Part shown: positions 1-7,735 of the stretch, piece after piece
Numbering within the stretch: the first letter of the stretch is position 1
Layout of the letters: the number at the start of each line of letters is the position of its first letter
Made by a program: the position numbers and the translations under genes
Assembly (NCBI GenBank): GCA_021372415.1
Contig: JAJFUM010000462.1
Location: 1-36,084 of the forward strand
DNA length: 36,084 nucleotides
Reading direction: 5' to 3'
DNA from: Deltaproteobacteria bacterium
GTDB taxonomy: Bacteria > Desulfobacterota > Syntrophia > Syntrophales > UBA5619
Notes under the pieces: generated by a model
What the model was told of the DNA's origin: nothing
The model's database searches: none
What the model saw: the letters and a program-made list of their open reading frames with translations, nothing else

Positions 1-441
1 GCCAAAGGCGGGAACATCGATGTCCCGGAGGGACTGGAGGACCGGCAGGGGGAATCCCCGAAGCCCGACAATGCCGGGCAAGCGGCGATCCTCCTTAGGA
101 TCCTCGCGGAAACGGATCTTCACAGCGGCTGCCTGGATTCAGCCCTGAAAAGATACGTGAAGGCGCGAGACCTCAATCCTGAAGACTTCCGGACCTACAA
201 CGGCCTCGGCGAGGCATGCCTCCACATCGGCAAGGATCAGCAGGCCTTCCAGTTCTTTCAGAAGGCGGTGGAGCTCAACCCCTTTTCCGCCGATGCCTAC
301 AACAACCTGGGCGTTCTTCTGGCCCGGAGCGGTAAGCGGGAGGAGGCGATCGCCTGTTTCCGGAAATCGTTGGCGCTCGTTCCGGGTCACCCGGATACCC
401 TGAATAACATGCAGGCCCTGAACCTGCCGCTTAACGCTTGA
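1..441 (+). CDS. TPR-repeat protein, C-terminal fragment (5' end outside window)
   Basis: The reading frame is open from the first base of the window to a TGA at 439-441, so this is the 3' end of a longer gene. The visible 146 residues contain at least two tetratricopeptide repeats: one around the stretch beginning DLNPEDFRTYNGLGEACLHI and a second at VELNPFSADAYNNLGVLLA, followed by a capping helix. TPRs are protein-protein interaction scaffolds. The next gene is a glycosyltransferase fused to TPRs, so this may be the tail of a related TPR-glycosyltransferase or TPR protein linked to surface or flagellin modification; that is inference from position. A GTG at 157 could start a shorter protein, but the frame upstream is coding-like (repeat-helix character continues), so I prefer the truncated-gene reading. 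Confidence 0.7.
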   Translation, partial: AKGGNIDVPEGLEDRQGESPKPDNAGQAAILLRILAETDLHSGCLDSALKRYVKARDLNPEDFRTYNGLGEACLHIGKDQQAFQFFQKAVELNPFSADAYNNLGVLLARSGKREEAIACFRKSLALVPGHPDTLNNMQALNLPLNA

Positions 442-586
442 GCTTGCCGGCTGCCCCGCCGGCCTGGCGGCGTGCCGGGAATGGCGCGATCAGGACCGTC
501 ATGAAAGATGACCGGATCATGGGGAAATGTGATAGACTGCCTGGAACAGGCCGCCGCCCAGAGCCTGCGGGAGAATCATCATAAGG

Positions 587-1981
587 GTGGATCTTGTGAA
601 CGATAAGGATAAGCCGACCATATCCCTCTGCATGATCGTCAAGAACGAGGAGTCCTGTCTGGGCCGCTGCCTGAAAAGCGCCCGGGACTTCGTGGACGAG
701 ATCGTCGTCGTGGACACGGGATCGACGGATCGGACAGTGGCCATTGCGGAGGGCTACGGCGCCAGGATCTACCACCACCCCTGGGAGAATGATTTCAGCA
801 AGCACAGAAACCAGTCCCTGGCCTACGCCACTGGCGACTGGATCCTGCAGCTGGACGCCGACGAGGAGCTCTTCGTGGAGGACGGCCCCCAGTTGAGGGC
901 CATCGCCCGGGAGGGAAAGGCCGACTTCTACAACTGCCAGTTCCACGACATCAAGAAAGACAGCTCAGTCCACGGCGTCTTCAACCTGATCCGTTTCTTC
1001 CGCAACGGGATGGGGATGAATTTCGAGAGGAAGGTCCACAACCAGCTCCAGACCAAGGGCAGGGGGGGATTCTGCCCGGTCCGGGTCAGGCACTACGGCT
1101 ACGACCTGACGCCGGAGAAGATGGAGGCCAAGCACATCCGGACCACGACCCTCCTCGAACAGATGCTGGCGGCCGACCCGGAGGACGTCTACAGCCGCCA
1201 TCAGCTCGCATCCTCTTATTCCATGCACCGGGAATTCGACAAGGCCGTCCAGCACGGGCAGATGGCCCTGGCGCTCAGGCGCCAGAAGGGGTTGAGGCAC
1301 GAGTTCTTCGTGACCACCTTCTACACCGTTGCCCAGGGATACTTTGCCATGGGCGATCTGGAGGCCACCGAACGGGTCGGTCTGGAGGCCCTCGAATTCT
1401 TTCCGCTGCACCTGGACATCTGCCATATGCTGGCCTCGGTCTATTTTAAGAGACAGGACGCTGAGCGGTGCCGGGCCATGTCCCACCGCTATCTCGAGAT
1501 CCACGAGGCCTTCACGAAGGACCCGTCGCTCATCGGGAGCTTCTACTGCCACAGCCTGACGAAGCGCAACGAGATCTTCTTCGGCCTTGCCTGCCTCCAT
1601 TTCATCGAGAGGGACTATGATGCGGCGGATGCCCTTTTCCGCCGGTCCTTCGAGGATTCGGGCCGCCGGCAGGAGAGGGCCGAGACCATCTGCCGCTTCT
1701 ATCTGGACCGCCAGATGGATGAAAGGGCCCTCCAGTGGCTGATCCTGGCCCATGAGGCAACCCTGAGCCCGGAGGGCCACGCACCATCCGTCTCCCAGGC
1801 CGACGCCGGCTTGGGCCCGCTCGCCTACGAGGTCGCCGAGGCCTTCTGCCTCCGCCGTCAATGGCCGCTGGCCGAAAGGGCCCTCCAACTGGCCGTCCAG
1901 ATCGACCCCGCCCGTTTCGATCATGCCCGTTTCGACCGCCTCCTGCGGGGCATCGAGAAGGGCGCCGGCGGCCCCGCCTGA
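587..1981 (+). CDS. Family 2 glycosyltransferase with C-terminal TPR region
   Basis: The N-terminal ~200 residues are a GT-A fold transferase of the GT2 type: the start motif ISLCMIVKNEE, the nucleotide-binding motif DTGSTDRT at residues 43-50, the SKHRNQSL segment and the metal-binding motif QLDADEE with DADE at 90-93. The remaining ~250 residues are helical repeats of TPR type, for example near 'VYSRHQLASSYSMH' and the C-terminal 'EAFCLRRQWPLAERALQLA'. TPR-fused GT2 enzymes often modify proteins or surface glycans; being directly upstream of fliC, flagellin glycosylation is the natural hypothesis (inference). GTG at 587 is taken as start; GTG at 596 is an alternative with a better placed purine-rich site (583-590). 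The gene ends 261 bp before fliC and is probably transcribed separately from it. Confidence 0.85.
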   Translation: MDLVNDKDKPTISLCMIVKNEESCLGRCLKSARDFVDEIVVVDTGSTDRTVAIAEGYGARIYHHPWENDFSKHRNQSLAYATGDWILQLDADEELFVEDGPQLRAIAREGKADFYNCQFHDIKKDSSVHGVFNLIRFFRNGMGMNFERKVHNQLQTKGRGGFCPVRVRHYGYDLTPEKMEAKHIRTTTLLEQMLAADPEDVYSRHQLASSYSMHREFDKAVQHGQMALALRRQKGLRHEFFVTTFYTVAQGYFAMGDLEATERVGLEALEFFPLHLDICHMLASVYFKRQDAERCRAMSHRYLEIHEAFTKDPSLIGSFYCHSLTKRNEIFFGLACLHFIERDYDAADALFRRSFEDSGRRQERAETICRFYLDRQMDERALQWLILAHEATLSPEGHAPSVSQADAGLGPLAYEVAEAFCLRRQWPLAERALQLAVQIDPARFDHARFDRLLRGIEKGAGGPA

Positions 1982-2057
1982 TATCCCTTTCCTCAATCAC
2001 GAACGTCATTTAATCCAAGAGTTACAACCCAATCATTTCCCCATTTTGGAAAAGAAT

Positions 2058-2085
2058 TAAAGTTTCATCTTCCCCGCGCCGATAA
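2058..2085 (+). promoter_or_regulatory. Sigma-28 (FliA) promoter of fliC
   Basis: TAAAGTTT at 2058-2065 and GCCGATAA at 2078-2085 match both halves of the sigma-28 consensus exactly, with a 12-nt spacer (the enteric form has 11). The expected start is near 2092, giving an untranslated leader of about 150 nt. FliA itself is encoded at 19226-19945. Confidence 0.9.
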
Positions 2086-2143
2086 GAGTGTCAAAGGAGC
2101 GAACGTCCCTAGGGAGGAGGTGAAATAGCTCGCGGCAACGGTG

Positions 2144-2170
2144 CGGGGAAACGGAAAGAACCCTTCCCCG
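2144..2170 (+). promoter_or_regulatory. fliC leader hairpin presenting an ACGGA loop
   Basis: CGGGGAA (2144-2150) and TTCCCCG (2164-2170) form a perfect 7-bp stem with a 13-nt loop that contains ACGGA, a match to the minimal CsrA recognition element ANGGA. It lies in the untranslated leader of fliC. It could be a CsrA site or simply an mRNA-stabilising structure. Confidence 0.4.
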
Positions 2171-2196
2171 TAAAACAGGAAACCCTTTAACCAATA

Positions 2197-2234
2197 TGGC
2201 AAGGATGCCAGATTAAAAACATAATCAAGGAGGA
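2197..2234 (+). promoter_or_regulatory. Probable CsrA-binding hairpin plus Shine-Dalgarno site of fliC
   Basis: TGGCA-AGGA-TGCCA (2197-2210) is a perfect 5-bp stem with the tetraloop AGGA. The same bases read CAAGGATG, an exact match to the core CARGGAUG of the CsrA SELEX consensus. A second CAAGGA (2226-2231) overlaps the Shine-Dalgarno AAGGAGGA (2227-2234), 8 nt before ATG 2243. This two-site layout (one hairpin, one over the ribosome site) resembles the Bacillus subtilis hag leader, where CsrA blocks flagellin translation until FliW removes it. csrA and fliW are both in this window. Binding itself is inferred. Confidence 0.6.
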
Positions 2235-2242
2235 TTACAATC

Positions 2243-3355
2243 ATGGGATTCAGAATTCAGAACAACATTGCGGCAATGAACGCTCAGAAGAACCTGGGTG
2301 TTTCCGACTCGGGGATGAGCAAGTCCCTCGAGAGACTCTCTTCCGGTTACCGGATCAACTCGGCCAAGGACGACGCGGCAGGGCTCGCCATCTCCCAGAG
2401 CTTCCGCGCGGACATCGCCTCTGTTAAGGTTGCCCAGAGGAACATCACTGAGGCCAACTCTCTGCTCCAGGTGGCGGAAGGCGCCATGAGCAGCGTCGGC
2501 GACATCCTCACCCGTATGAAGGAGCTGGCCACGCAGGCCGCCTCCGCCAACGTCGGGACGGACATCAGCAAGGTCGCCTCCGAGTACAACACCCTGGTTT
2601 CGGAAATCGACCGGATCGCCGATTCGACCAAGTACGCCGGGACCAAGCTGGTGGACGGTACCTTCAGCGCCGGCAACACATCCAATTCGTGGAATGCCAT
2701 TGCCAACATCTACGACGTGACCGTGACCAACGCGGCGACGGGCGCCTTCACGGTGACCTACACGGCCGCCGGCGGCAACATCCTGTCGATCAGCAAGGGC
2801 AGCGTCACCGAGACCAAGGTCCTGTCCGACGCAGGCGGAACGGGTGGGACGGTCAACTTCTCGACCCTGGGGGTCAGCTTCAAGTACACCGGGGCCTTCG
2901 TTGCCGATACGTCAGGTAATGCCATGGATACGGCCAACCTGAGCGTTACGGCCGGCGCGACGGCGGCCTTCCAGGTCGGTTACGAGAGCGACACCACCTC
3001 CCAGTTGACGGTGGCCCTCGACTCGATCAAGACCGGCACCCTCGGACTGGCCAGCGGCGACCTCGTCGACTCCGCGACGGCCTACACGAAGCTGGCGACG
3101 ATCGACAACGCCATCGATACGCTGGCCGCAAGCCGGGGCGATATCGGTGCCTATCAGAACCGCCTTGGCTACGCGGCGACCAACCTCAGCGCCACGCTGG
3201 AGAACTTCACCGCGGCCGAGTCGGTCATCCGCGACGTGGACATGGCGGCGGAAATGACGACCTTCACGAAGAACCAGATCCTCGTCCAGGCCGGTACGGC
3301 GATGCTGGCGCAGGCGAACATGGCGCCGCAGCAGGTCCTGTCGCTGTTGAAGTAA
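2243..3355 (+). CDS. fliC: Flagellin
   Basis: The major filament subunit, exported through the flagellar type III apparatus. Of 370 residues, the first ~140 are the conserved D0/D1 helices (motifs ERLSSGYRINSAKDDAAGLA and LLQVAEGAMSSVGDILTRM). The last ~85 are the partner helices ending MAPQQVLSLLK. The middle, residues ~145-285, is a Thr/Ala/Gly-rich variable outer domain with many Ser/Thr that could carry glycans from the transferase upstream. Translation starts at ATG 2243 behind a strong AAGGAGGA. It is preceded by a perfect sigma-28 promoter and a structured leader with candidate CsrA sites, and followed by a strong intrinsic terminator, so it is monocistronic. It is the only flagellin in the window. 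Confidence 0.98.
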   Translation: MGFRIQNNIAAMNAQKNLGVSDSGMSKSLERLSSGYRINSAKDDAAGLAISQSFRADIASVKVAQRNITEANSLLQVAEGAMSSVGDILTRMKELATQAASANVGTDISKVASEYNTLVSEIDRIADSTKYAGTKLVDGTFSAGNTSNSWNAIANIYDVTVTNAATGAFTVTYTAAGGNILSISKGSVTETKVLSDAGGTGGTVNFSTLGVSFKYTGAFVADTSGNAMDTANLSVTAGATAAFQVGYESDTTSQLTVALDSIKTGTLGLASGDLVDSATAYTKLATIDNAIDTLAASRGDIGAYQNRLGYAATNLSATLENFTAAESVIRDVDMAAEMTTFTKNQILVQAGTAMLAQANMAPQQVLSLLK

Positions 3356-3379
3356 ACTCACTTTTTAACCCTTTACCCG

Positions 3380-3411
3380 AACCCCGCATCCCCGGATGCG
3401 GGGTTCTTTTT
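3380..3411 (+). terminator. Intrinsic terminator after fliC
   Basis: AACCCCGCATCC (3380-3391) pairs perfectly with GGATGCGGGGTT (3394-3405), a very GC-rich 12-bp stem, followed by a run of six T (3407-3412). It lies 25 bp past the fliC stop and isolates fliC from fliD. Confidence 0.92.
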
Positions 3412-3427
3412 TGGCAGGACCTTTGCT
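3412..3427 (+). promoter_or_regulatory. Sigma-54 promoter upstream of fliD
   Basis: TGGCAGG-N4-TTGCT, with the invariant GG (3413-3414) and GC (3425-3426) separated by exactly 10 nt. It begins at the end of the fliC terminator. Start expected near 3438, about 170 nt before fliD. Together with the sigma-28 site at 3556-3583 it would give fliD-fliS early and late transcription. Confidence 0.7.
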
Positions 3428-3555
3428 TATCCCTAGGGTTGAGGTCACCTTCAGGAAAAAGACGACGCGGCCTCAAGGAACCATTTTTTAAAAAACATTC
3501 ATGTAAACGCAGTGTTATATGTTCGCCGCCGGACGGGAGGCTTCCCCCTTTCTCC

Positions 3556-3583
3556 TTAAGTTTCCGGCAGATCTTTCCGATAT
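3556..3583 (+). promoter_or_regulatory. Sigma-28 promoter of fliD
   Basis: TTAAGTTT (3556-3563), 12 nt, TCCGATAT (3576-3583). The spacing is identical to the fliC promoter; there is one mismatch in the first half and two in the second. Start near 3590, only ~20 nt before the ATG. Confidence 0.72.
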
Positions 3584-3610
3584 AAGTTACACGGGGACAG
3601 GAGAAGAACG

Positions 3611-6600
3611 ATGAGCACCAATTTCATCAGCGGTCTTTCGAGCGGGTTCGACTGGGAGAGCGTCGTCACTCAGCTCATCCAAATCGAACACAAAAAAGTG
3701 GACTTGATCGATGAGAAAAAGACCGCCACTGAGAAAAAACTCACCGAGTGGCAGTCCTTCAACACCAAGCTCCTCGCCCTGAAGACGGCATCCGGGAACC
3801 TCAAAGAAGCGGCGGATTTCAATCTCTTCACGGCCTCGATGACCACGGACAACTCCGATGTCGACGGAACGGACCTCCTGACCGTGACGGCTTCCGAGAC
3901 GGCCTCTGTCGGTTCCTATGCCCTGAAGATCAACAACCTGGCCGCGGCCCAGAAGCTCTCCTCCGGATCATTTGCCAGCAACTCCACGGCCCTCGGCACC
4001 GGTTATGCCGGCGACATCCTGATCAATGGCACAGTGATCACCGTGGCGGCCACCGACACACTCAAGAGCGTGATGGCCAAGATCAACAATGCCAATTCCG
4101 GGACGGATCCCACCGGGGTGACGGCCAGCATCATCAGCTACAGTTCGAATGACTACCGTCTGGTCCTGACCAGTGACGAGACAGGGGCCGACGGGATCGG
4201 CCTTCTGAACGGCGGGGCCTCGGATGTCCTGAGTGCCTTCGGATTCACCGATACGGCGCGGACGGCAAAGAACCACCTGGCGGGCGGGGACCAGACGGAC
4301 CGGTTCACCAGCACGAACATCTCCATCCAGGCCCTCCTCGGCCTGACCGACGCCCAGGCCTCGGCGGCGGGGGACATCGTCATCAATGGACACTCCGTCG
4401 GAGACATCGATTTGAGCACGGACACCCTGGCCACCCTCCAGACCAAGCTGGCGGGTGCAGGCCTCACCGTGTCCGTGACGACGGAAACCGAAGACAATCA
4501 AGCCTACTACCGGCTCCTCGTGTCCGGTTCCGCCAACACCTATACGGACAAGAACAACATCCTGGAGACCCTCGGCCTGATCAAGGGCGGCGTCTCGGAT
4601 GTCTACGGCGTCACCGGCAATGTGGCCAATACGGCCGGGGGGACGGCGATCACTGCCGACACCCTGCTCAAGGACATCGACGGCTACACGGGGTACCTCA
4701 ACACGGATTACATTCACCTGGAGGGGACCAATACAAACGGGGTGGGCGTATCGGATGATAGCTTGACCATCTCCGACACGACCACGGTGGGGGACCTGCT
4801 GGCCAAGATCGAGTCGGTCTTCGGCGACGTGACCGCCTCGGTCACCGGCGACGGGAAAATCTCGATCGTGGACAACACCCCCGGAACAAGTCCTCTGGCG
4901 GTGAAGATAGGCGCCAAGAATTCCGGAGGGGGCGATGACACGACCCTCCTGTTCGATACGGACGGCGATCTGGGCAGCGCCACGTCGGTCCGCAAGCGGC
5001 AGATCGTGGCCGGGGCGGACGCCTCCGTGACCGTGGACGGCGTGACCGTCACCCGTTCGACCAACACCATCAACGACATCCTGACCGGTGTCACCCTTGA
5101 TCTGCTCAAGGCGGATACAGGCACCACGGTGAACCTCGAGGTTGGCCGGGATATCGACGCGATTGTCTCGAATATCACGACCTTTGTCACGAATTACAAT
5201 GCCGTTTCGTCCTATATCAAGCAGCAGAGCACCTACGACGAGACGACCCAGAAGACCGGCGGGGTCCTCTTCGGGGACGGGACGCTGGCCTCGGTGAAGT
5301 CGTCGCTGACGACGCTCCTGGTCCAGAACGTCTGGGGAGTCTCCTCGGAGTTCTCCACCCTGGGGCTGGTGGGGGTCAACGTCGATCGGCAGGGCCAGCT
5401 CTCCATCGATGACGACAAACTTCGTGACTATCTGACCACCAACTTCAACGACATCCAGAAGCTCTTCACGGCCAACGGCACGGCGAGCGTAGGGGCTCTG
5501 GAGTATATCAGCCACGACAACCAGACCAAGGAGGGCGAGTACACGGTCCACATCACCACCGCGGCCACGCAGAGCACCTCGGCCGCTTCGGACAACACGA
5601 GCCTGAGCGGCGATGAGTCCCTCACGATCACCGAAGGAGAGAATGTGGCGACGGTCAACCTGACCAGTTCGATGACGATGAGCCAGATCGTCAATGCCAT
5701 CAACAGCGAGTTGGCGACGGTCTATACGCAGAGCCTTGCCGGCGGCGAACAGCTCTATGCCGACGGGACCCAGTCGGCGACCATCACGGCCTCGACGAAG
5801 TGGAACAGCGTCTACGACAGCACCGGCGGATCGGCGAACATCGCCGACGGGGACGTCATCACCTTCTCGGGGACCAACCACAACGGCACCAGTATCAGCG
5901 GGTCCTACAGCATCACGAATGCTGCCACGGACTCCGTCCAGGGGCTTTTGTCGGCGATCGAAACAGCCTACGGCAACGACGTCACGGCGGCCATCAACGC
6001 CTCGGGAAAGATCGTGATCACCGACAAGACGACGGGAAAGAGCGATCTGTCGCTCAATTTAAATTACGCGCAGGCGCATGACCTGGATTTCGGATCGGCC
6101 CTGGCCACCAATCCGGACGGGCAGGAGGGGCGTTATGCCATGAGCATCACCGCCTTGGCCGATGCGACCAACCATCTGGTCCTGAACCACGACACCTACG
6201 GGACGGGGCACAGCTTTACGATCCACCAGGCGAACAATCTCCTGTGGACAGGAGGAGACCAGACGGTGAATAACGGCGTCGACGTGGCCGGGACCATCAA
6301 CGGCGAGGCGGCCACAGGCAGCGGCCAGGTCCTTACGGGCGACAGCGGGGATGCCAACGTGGACGGGTTGTCGATCAAATACACGGGGACGGCCAGCGGG
6401 GTCGATGTGGGGACGATCAAACTGACCTTCGGCGTGGCCGAACTTTACGATCGCGCGCTCTTCACCATCACCGACTCCATCGAGGGCTATGTGCCATTCA
6501 AGGAGGAGTCCCTCCAGAACAGCATCAACGACTACGAAACGCAGATCGACGAAATGGAGGCGCGCCTGGCCCTCAAGCAGGAGCTCATGATCAACCAGTT

Positions 6601-6691
6601 CACCCAGATGGAGTTGGCGATCCAGAAGATCCAGAGCCAGAGCAGTTGGTTGTCGAGTCAGATCGAGGCCGCGAAGAGCGGGTGGGCGTAA
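3611..6691 (+). CDS. fliD: Flagellar filament cap protein FliD, greatly enlarged
   Basis: The distal cap that folds flagellin at the filament tip. Residues 1-110 are FliD_N (GLSSGFDWESVVTQLIQIE). About 133-195, 252-305 and 366-420 are flagellin-hook IN-like modules (pattern GDILING...TLKSVMAKIN...). FliD_C starts near 465 (VTVDGVTVTRSTNTINDIL) and runs to ~640. It then appears interrupted by ~300 residues with further IN-like modules (~640-700, ~745-805) and a GEAATGSGQVLTG segment. The closing helical part (~940-1026, YETQIDEMEARLALKQELMI) is typical of FliD C-termini. At 1026 residues it is about twice the enteric FliD (~468). The start ATG 3611 has GGAGAAG 7-8 nt upstream. It is followed by fliS and a FliT-like gene, the usual cap-operon partners. 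Confidence 0.96.
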   Translation: MSTNFISGLSSGFDWESVVTQLIQIEHKKVDLIDEKKTATEKKLTEWQSFNTKLLALKTASGNLKEAADFNLFTASMTTDNSDVDGTDLLTVTASETASVGSYALKINNLAAAQKLSSGSFASNSTALGTGYAGDILINGTVITVAATDTLKSVMAKINNANSGTDPTGVTASIISYSSNDYRLVLTSDETGADGIGLLNGGASDVLSAFGFTDTARTAKNHLAGGDQTDRFTSTNISIQALLGLTDAQASAAGDIVINGHSVGDIDLSTDTLATLQTKLAGAGLTVSVTTETEDNQAYYRLLVSGSANTYTDKNNILETLGLIKGGVSDVYGVTGNVANTAGGTAITADTLLKDIDGYTGYLNTDYIHLEGTNTNGVGVSDDSLTISDTTTVGDLLAKIESVFGDVTASVTGDGKISIVDNTPGTSPLAVKIGAKNSGGGDDTTLLFDTDGDLGSATSVRKRQIVAGADASVTVDGVTVTRSTNTINDILTGVTLDLLKADTGTTVNLEVGRDIDAIVSNITTFVTNYNAVSSYIKQQSTYDETTQKTGGVLFGDGTLASVKSSLTTLLVQNVWGVSSEFSTLGLVGVNVDRQGQLSIDDDKLRDYLTTNFNDIQKLFTANGTASVGALEYISHDNQTKEGEYTVHITTAATQSTSAASDNTSLSGDESLTITEGENVATVNLTSSMTMSQIVNAINSELATVYTQSLAGGEQLYADGTQSATITASTKWNSVYDSTGGSANIADGDVITFSGTNHNGTSISGSYSITNAATDSVQGLLSAIETAYGNDVTAAINASGKIVITDKTTGKSDLSLNLNYAQAHDLDFGSALATNPDGQEGRYAMSITALADATNHLVLNHDTYGTGHSFTIHQANNLLWTGGDQTVNNGVDVAGTINGEAATGSGQVLTGDSGDANVDGLSIKYTGTASGVDVGTIKLTFGVAELYDRALFTITDSIEGYVPFKEESLQNSINDYETQIDEMEARLALKQELMINQFTQMELAIQKIQSQSSWLSSQIEAAKSGWA

Positions 6692-6734
6692 CCATAAGAA
6701 AGAGGTTTTAAACAGAGGGGAGGATCAATCGTAT

Positions 6735-7199
6735 ATGTACGAGAATGCAGTAAAATCCTATCAGCAGACCAGTTTCTTAACGGCGGACCCGCTCAGGCTG
6801 GTCCTGATGTGTTACGACAAGGCGATCAGCAGCCTCAAACAGGCCAAGGAGAGCTTCGCCGCCAAGGATTATGAGGCCAAGGGGCTGGCTCTCAAGAAGG
6901 CCCTCGACATCCTCCATGAACTGAACGCCTCGCTGGATTTGAAGAAGGGCGGCGAGATCGCGGTGAATCTGCGGACCCTGTATACCTTCATGAGCCAGGC
7001 CCTGATCGAGGCCGACCTCAAGAGAGATCTGGCCGTGTTCGATTCGGTGATCCAGATGCTGGAAGAGCTGGAGGTGGAATGGAAGGGCATCTCCACCGGC
7101 GGGGGCCGGGATGCAAAGCCCGCCATGAACGGGATAATCGGAAGGACCGAAATGACCCACCCGAAGATGGCGATGGCCGGAAGGGCCTGGAGTGCCTGA
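6735..7199 (+). CDS. fliS: Flagellin export chaperone FliS
   Basis: Cytoplasmic chaperone that holds flagellin monomers unfolded before export. The family signature lies near the N-terminus: AVKSYQQTSFLTADPLRLVLMCYDKAI, an antiparallel helix bundle. The helical core ends near residue 128; the last ~25 residues (GGGRDAKPAMNG onward) are a poorly conserved tail, so at 154 residues it is a little longer than usual (~130). The AGGGGAGGA site at 6715-6723 lies 11 nt before ATG 6735. It sits 43 bp after fliD and 4 bp before the next gene, so fliD-fliS-fliT-like is one operon. Confidence 0.95.
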   Translation: MYENAVKSYQQTSFLTADPLRLVLMCYDKAISSLKQAKESFAAKDYEAKGLALKKALDILHELNASLDLKKGGEIAVNLRTLYTFMSQALIEADLKRDLAVFDSVIQMLEELEVEWKGISTGGGRDAKPAMNGIIGRTEMTHPKMAMAGRAWSA

Positions 7200-7203
7200 T
7201 CCT

Positions 7204-7644
7204 ATGACGAAACCCTCTGACCACGCGGAACTGGCGCTGCAGCAGAAACTGAAGTCCTGCCGTGATTTCCTGTCGGCCACCCGGCTCCTCGAGGAGGCCC
7301 TGAAAAATCAGGAGATGACGGCGGTGGGCCGCCTGATCAAACGGCGTGACGAACTGATCGGAACAATTGATGGACTGGACCGTCGAATCGGGCGCTTCCT
7401 GAAGACGGCGCCGCCTGCCGCCGATTCGGCGGTACGCGGGCGGATGACGGCCCTCTCCAGGGAACTCCACCAGGTCCTGAAACTCATCGAATCCGCCAAC
7501 GAGGCGTGCGGGACCCTTGCGGCCCGGAAGTGCGGGATCATCAAGGATGAGGCAATCCGGGTCGGTCACAGGAGGGAGTGTGTCCAGGGATATGCTCCGA
7601 CAAAGCCGAAACGGGCGGAGCAGTTCCTGAATATGAAGACCTGA
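7204..7644 (+). CDS. FliT-like flagellar chaperone / small helical protein
   Basis: 146 residues, predicted almost wholly helical, with leucine/charged heptads (AELALQQKLKSCRDFLSATR, then a long helix with RDELIGTIDGLDRRIGRFL and a third with MTALSRELHQVLKLIESANE). Position after fliD-fliS is where fliT, the FliD chaperone, normally lies, and length and three-helix character fit. There is no diagnostic motif, so the name rests on synteny. The basic C-terminal tail ends RAEQFLNMKT. ATG 7204 is preferred over GTG 7192, which lies inside the fliS stop region and has no ribosome site; GGAG at 7189-7192 serves the ATG. Confidence 0.6.
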   Translation: MTKPSDHAELALQQKLKSCRDFLSATRLLEEALKNQEMTAVGRLIKRRDELIGTIDGLDRRIGRFLKTAPPAADSAVRGRMTALSRELHQVLKLIESANEACGTLAARKCGIIKDEAIRVGHRRECVQGYAPTKPKRAEQFLNMKT

Positions 7645-7669
7645 CCGCCGTCTGTCCCACTCACCAGCT

Positions 7670-7677
7670 GCCGATAA
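7670..7677 (+). promoter_or_regulatory. Isolated sigma-28 -10 element
   Basis: A perfect GCCGATAA followed by TAT, but at the expected distance upstream (7650-7657) there is no TAAAGTTT-like sequence. It is either a weak tandem promoter for flaG or a remnant. The strong site is 86 bp downstream. Confidence 0.3.
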
Positions 7678-7735
7678 TATTTCCCTTTAAAAATAAGGCT
7701 ATTCACCCTCCCTCATGGATGGAAGAGCGGGGCAT

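Noticed and set aside
446..463. GCCGGC-loop-GCCGGC hairpin after the first TPR gene
   Set aside because: 6-bp stem without a T run; GC-rich inverted repeats of this size are expected by chance.
965..1996. Minus-strand ORF of 343 codons opposite the glycosyltransferase
   Set aside because: Shadow of a gene with clear GT2 motifs on the plus strand.
2092..2242. Known riboswitch (e.g. cyclic di-GMP class I) in the fliC leader
   Set aside because: I looked for the conserved GCAAACC and GACGCAAAGCC type segments and did not find them; the leader is structured but does not fit a class I can name.
3968..5881. Long minus-strand ORF (637 codons) opposite fliD
   Set aside because: It is the antisense shadow of a GC-rich gene: low-complexity Arg/Gly/Val composition, no domain, and fliD on the other strand is certain.
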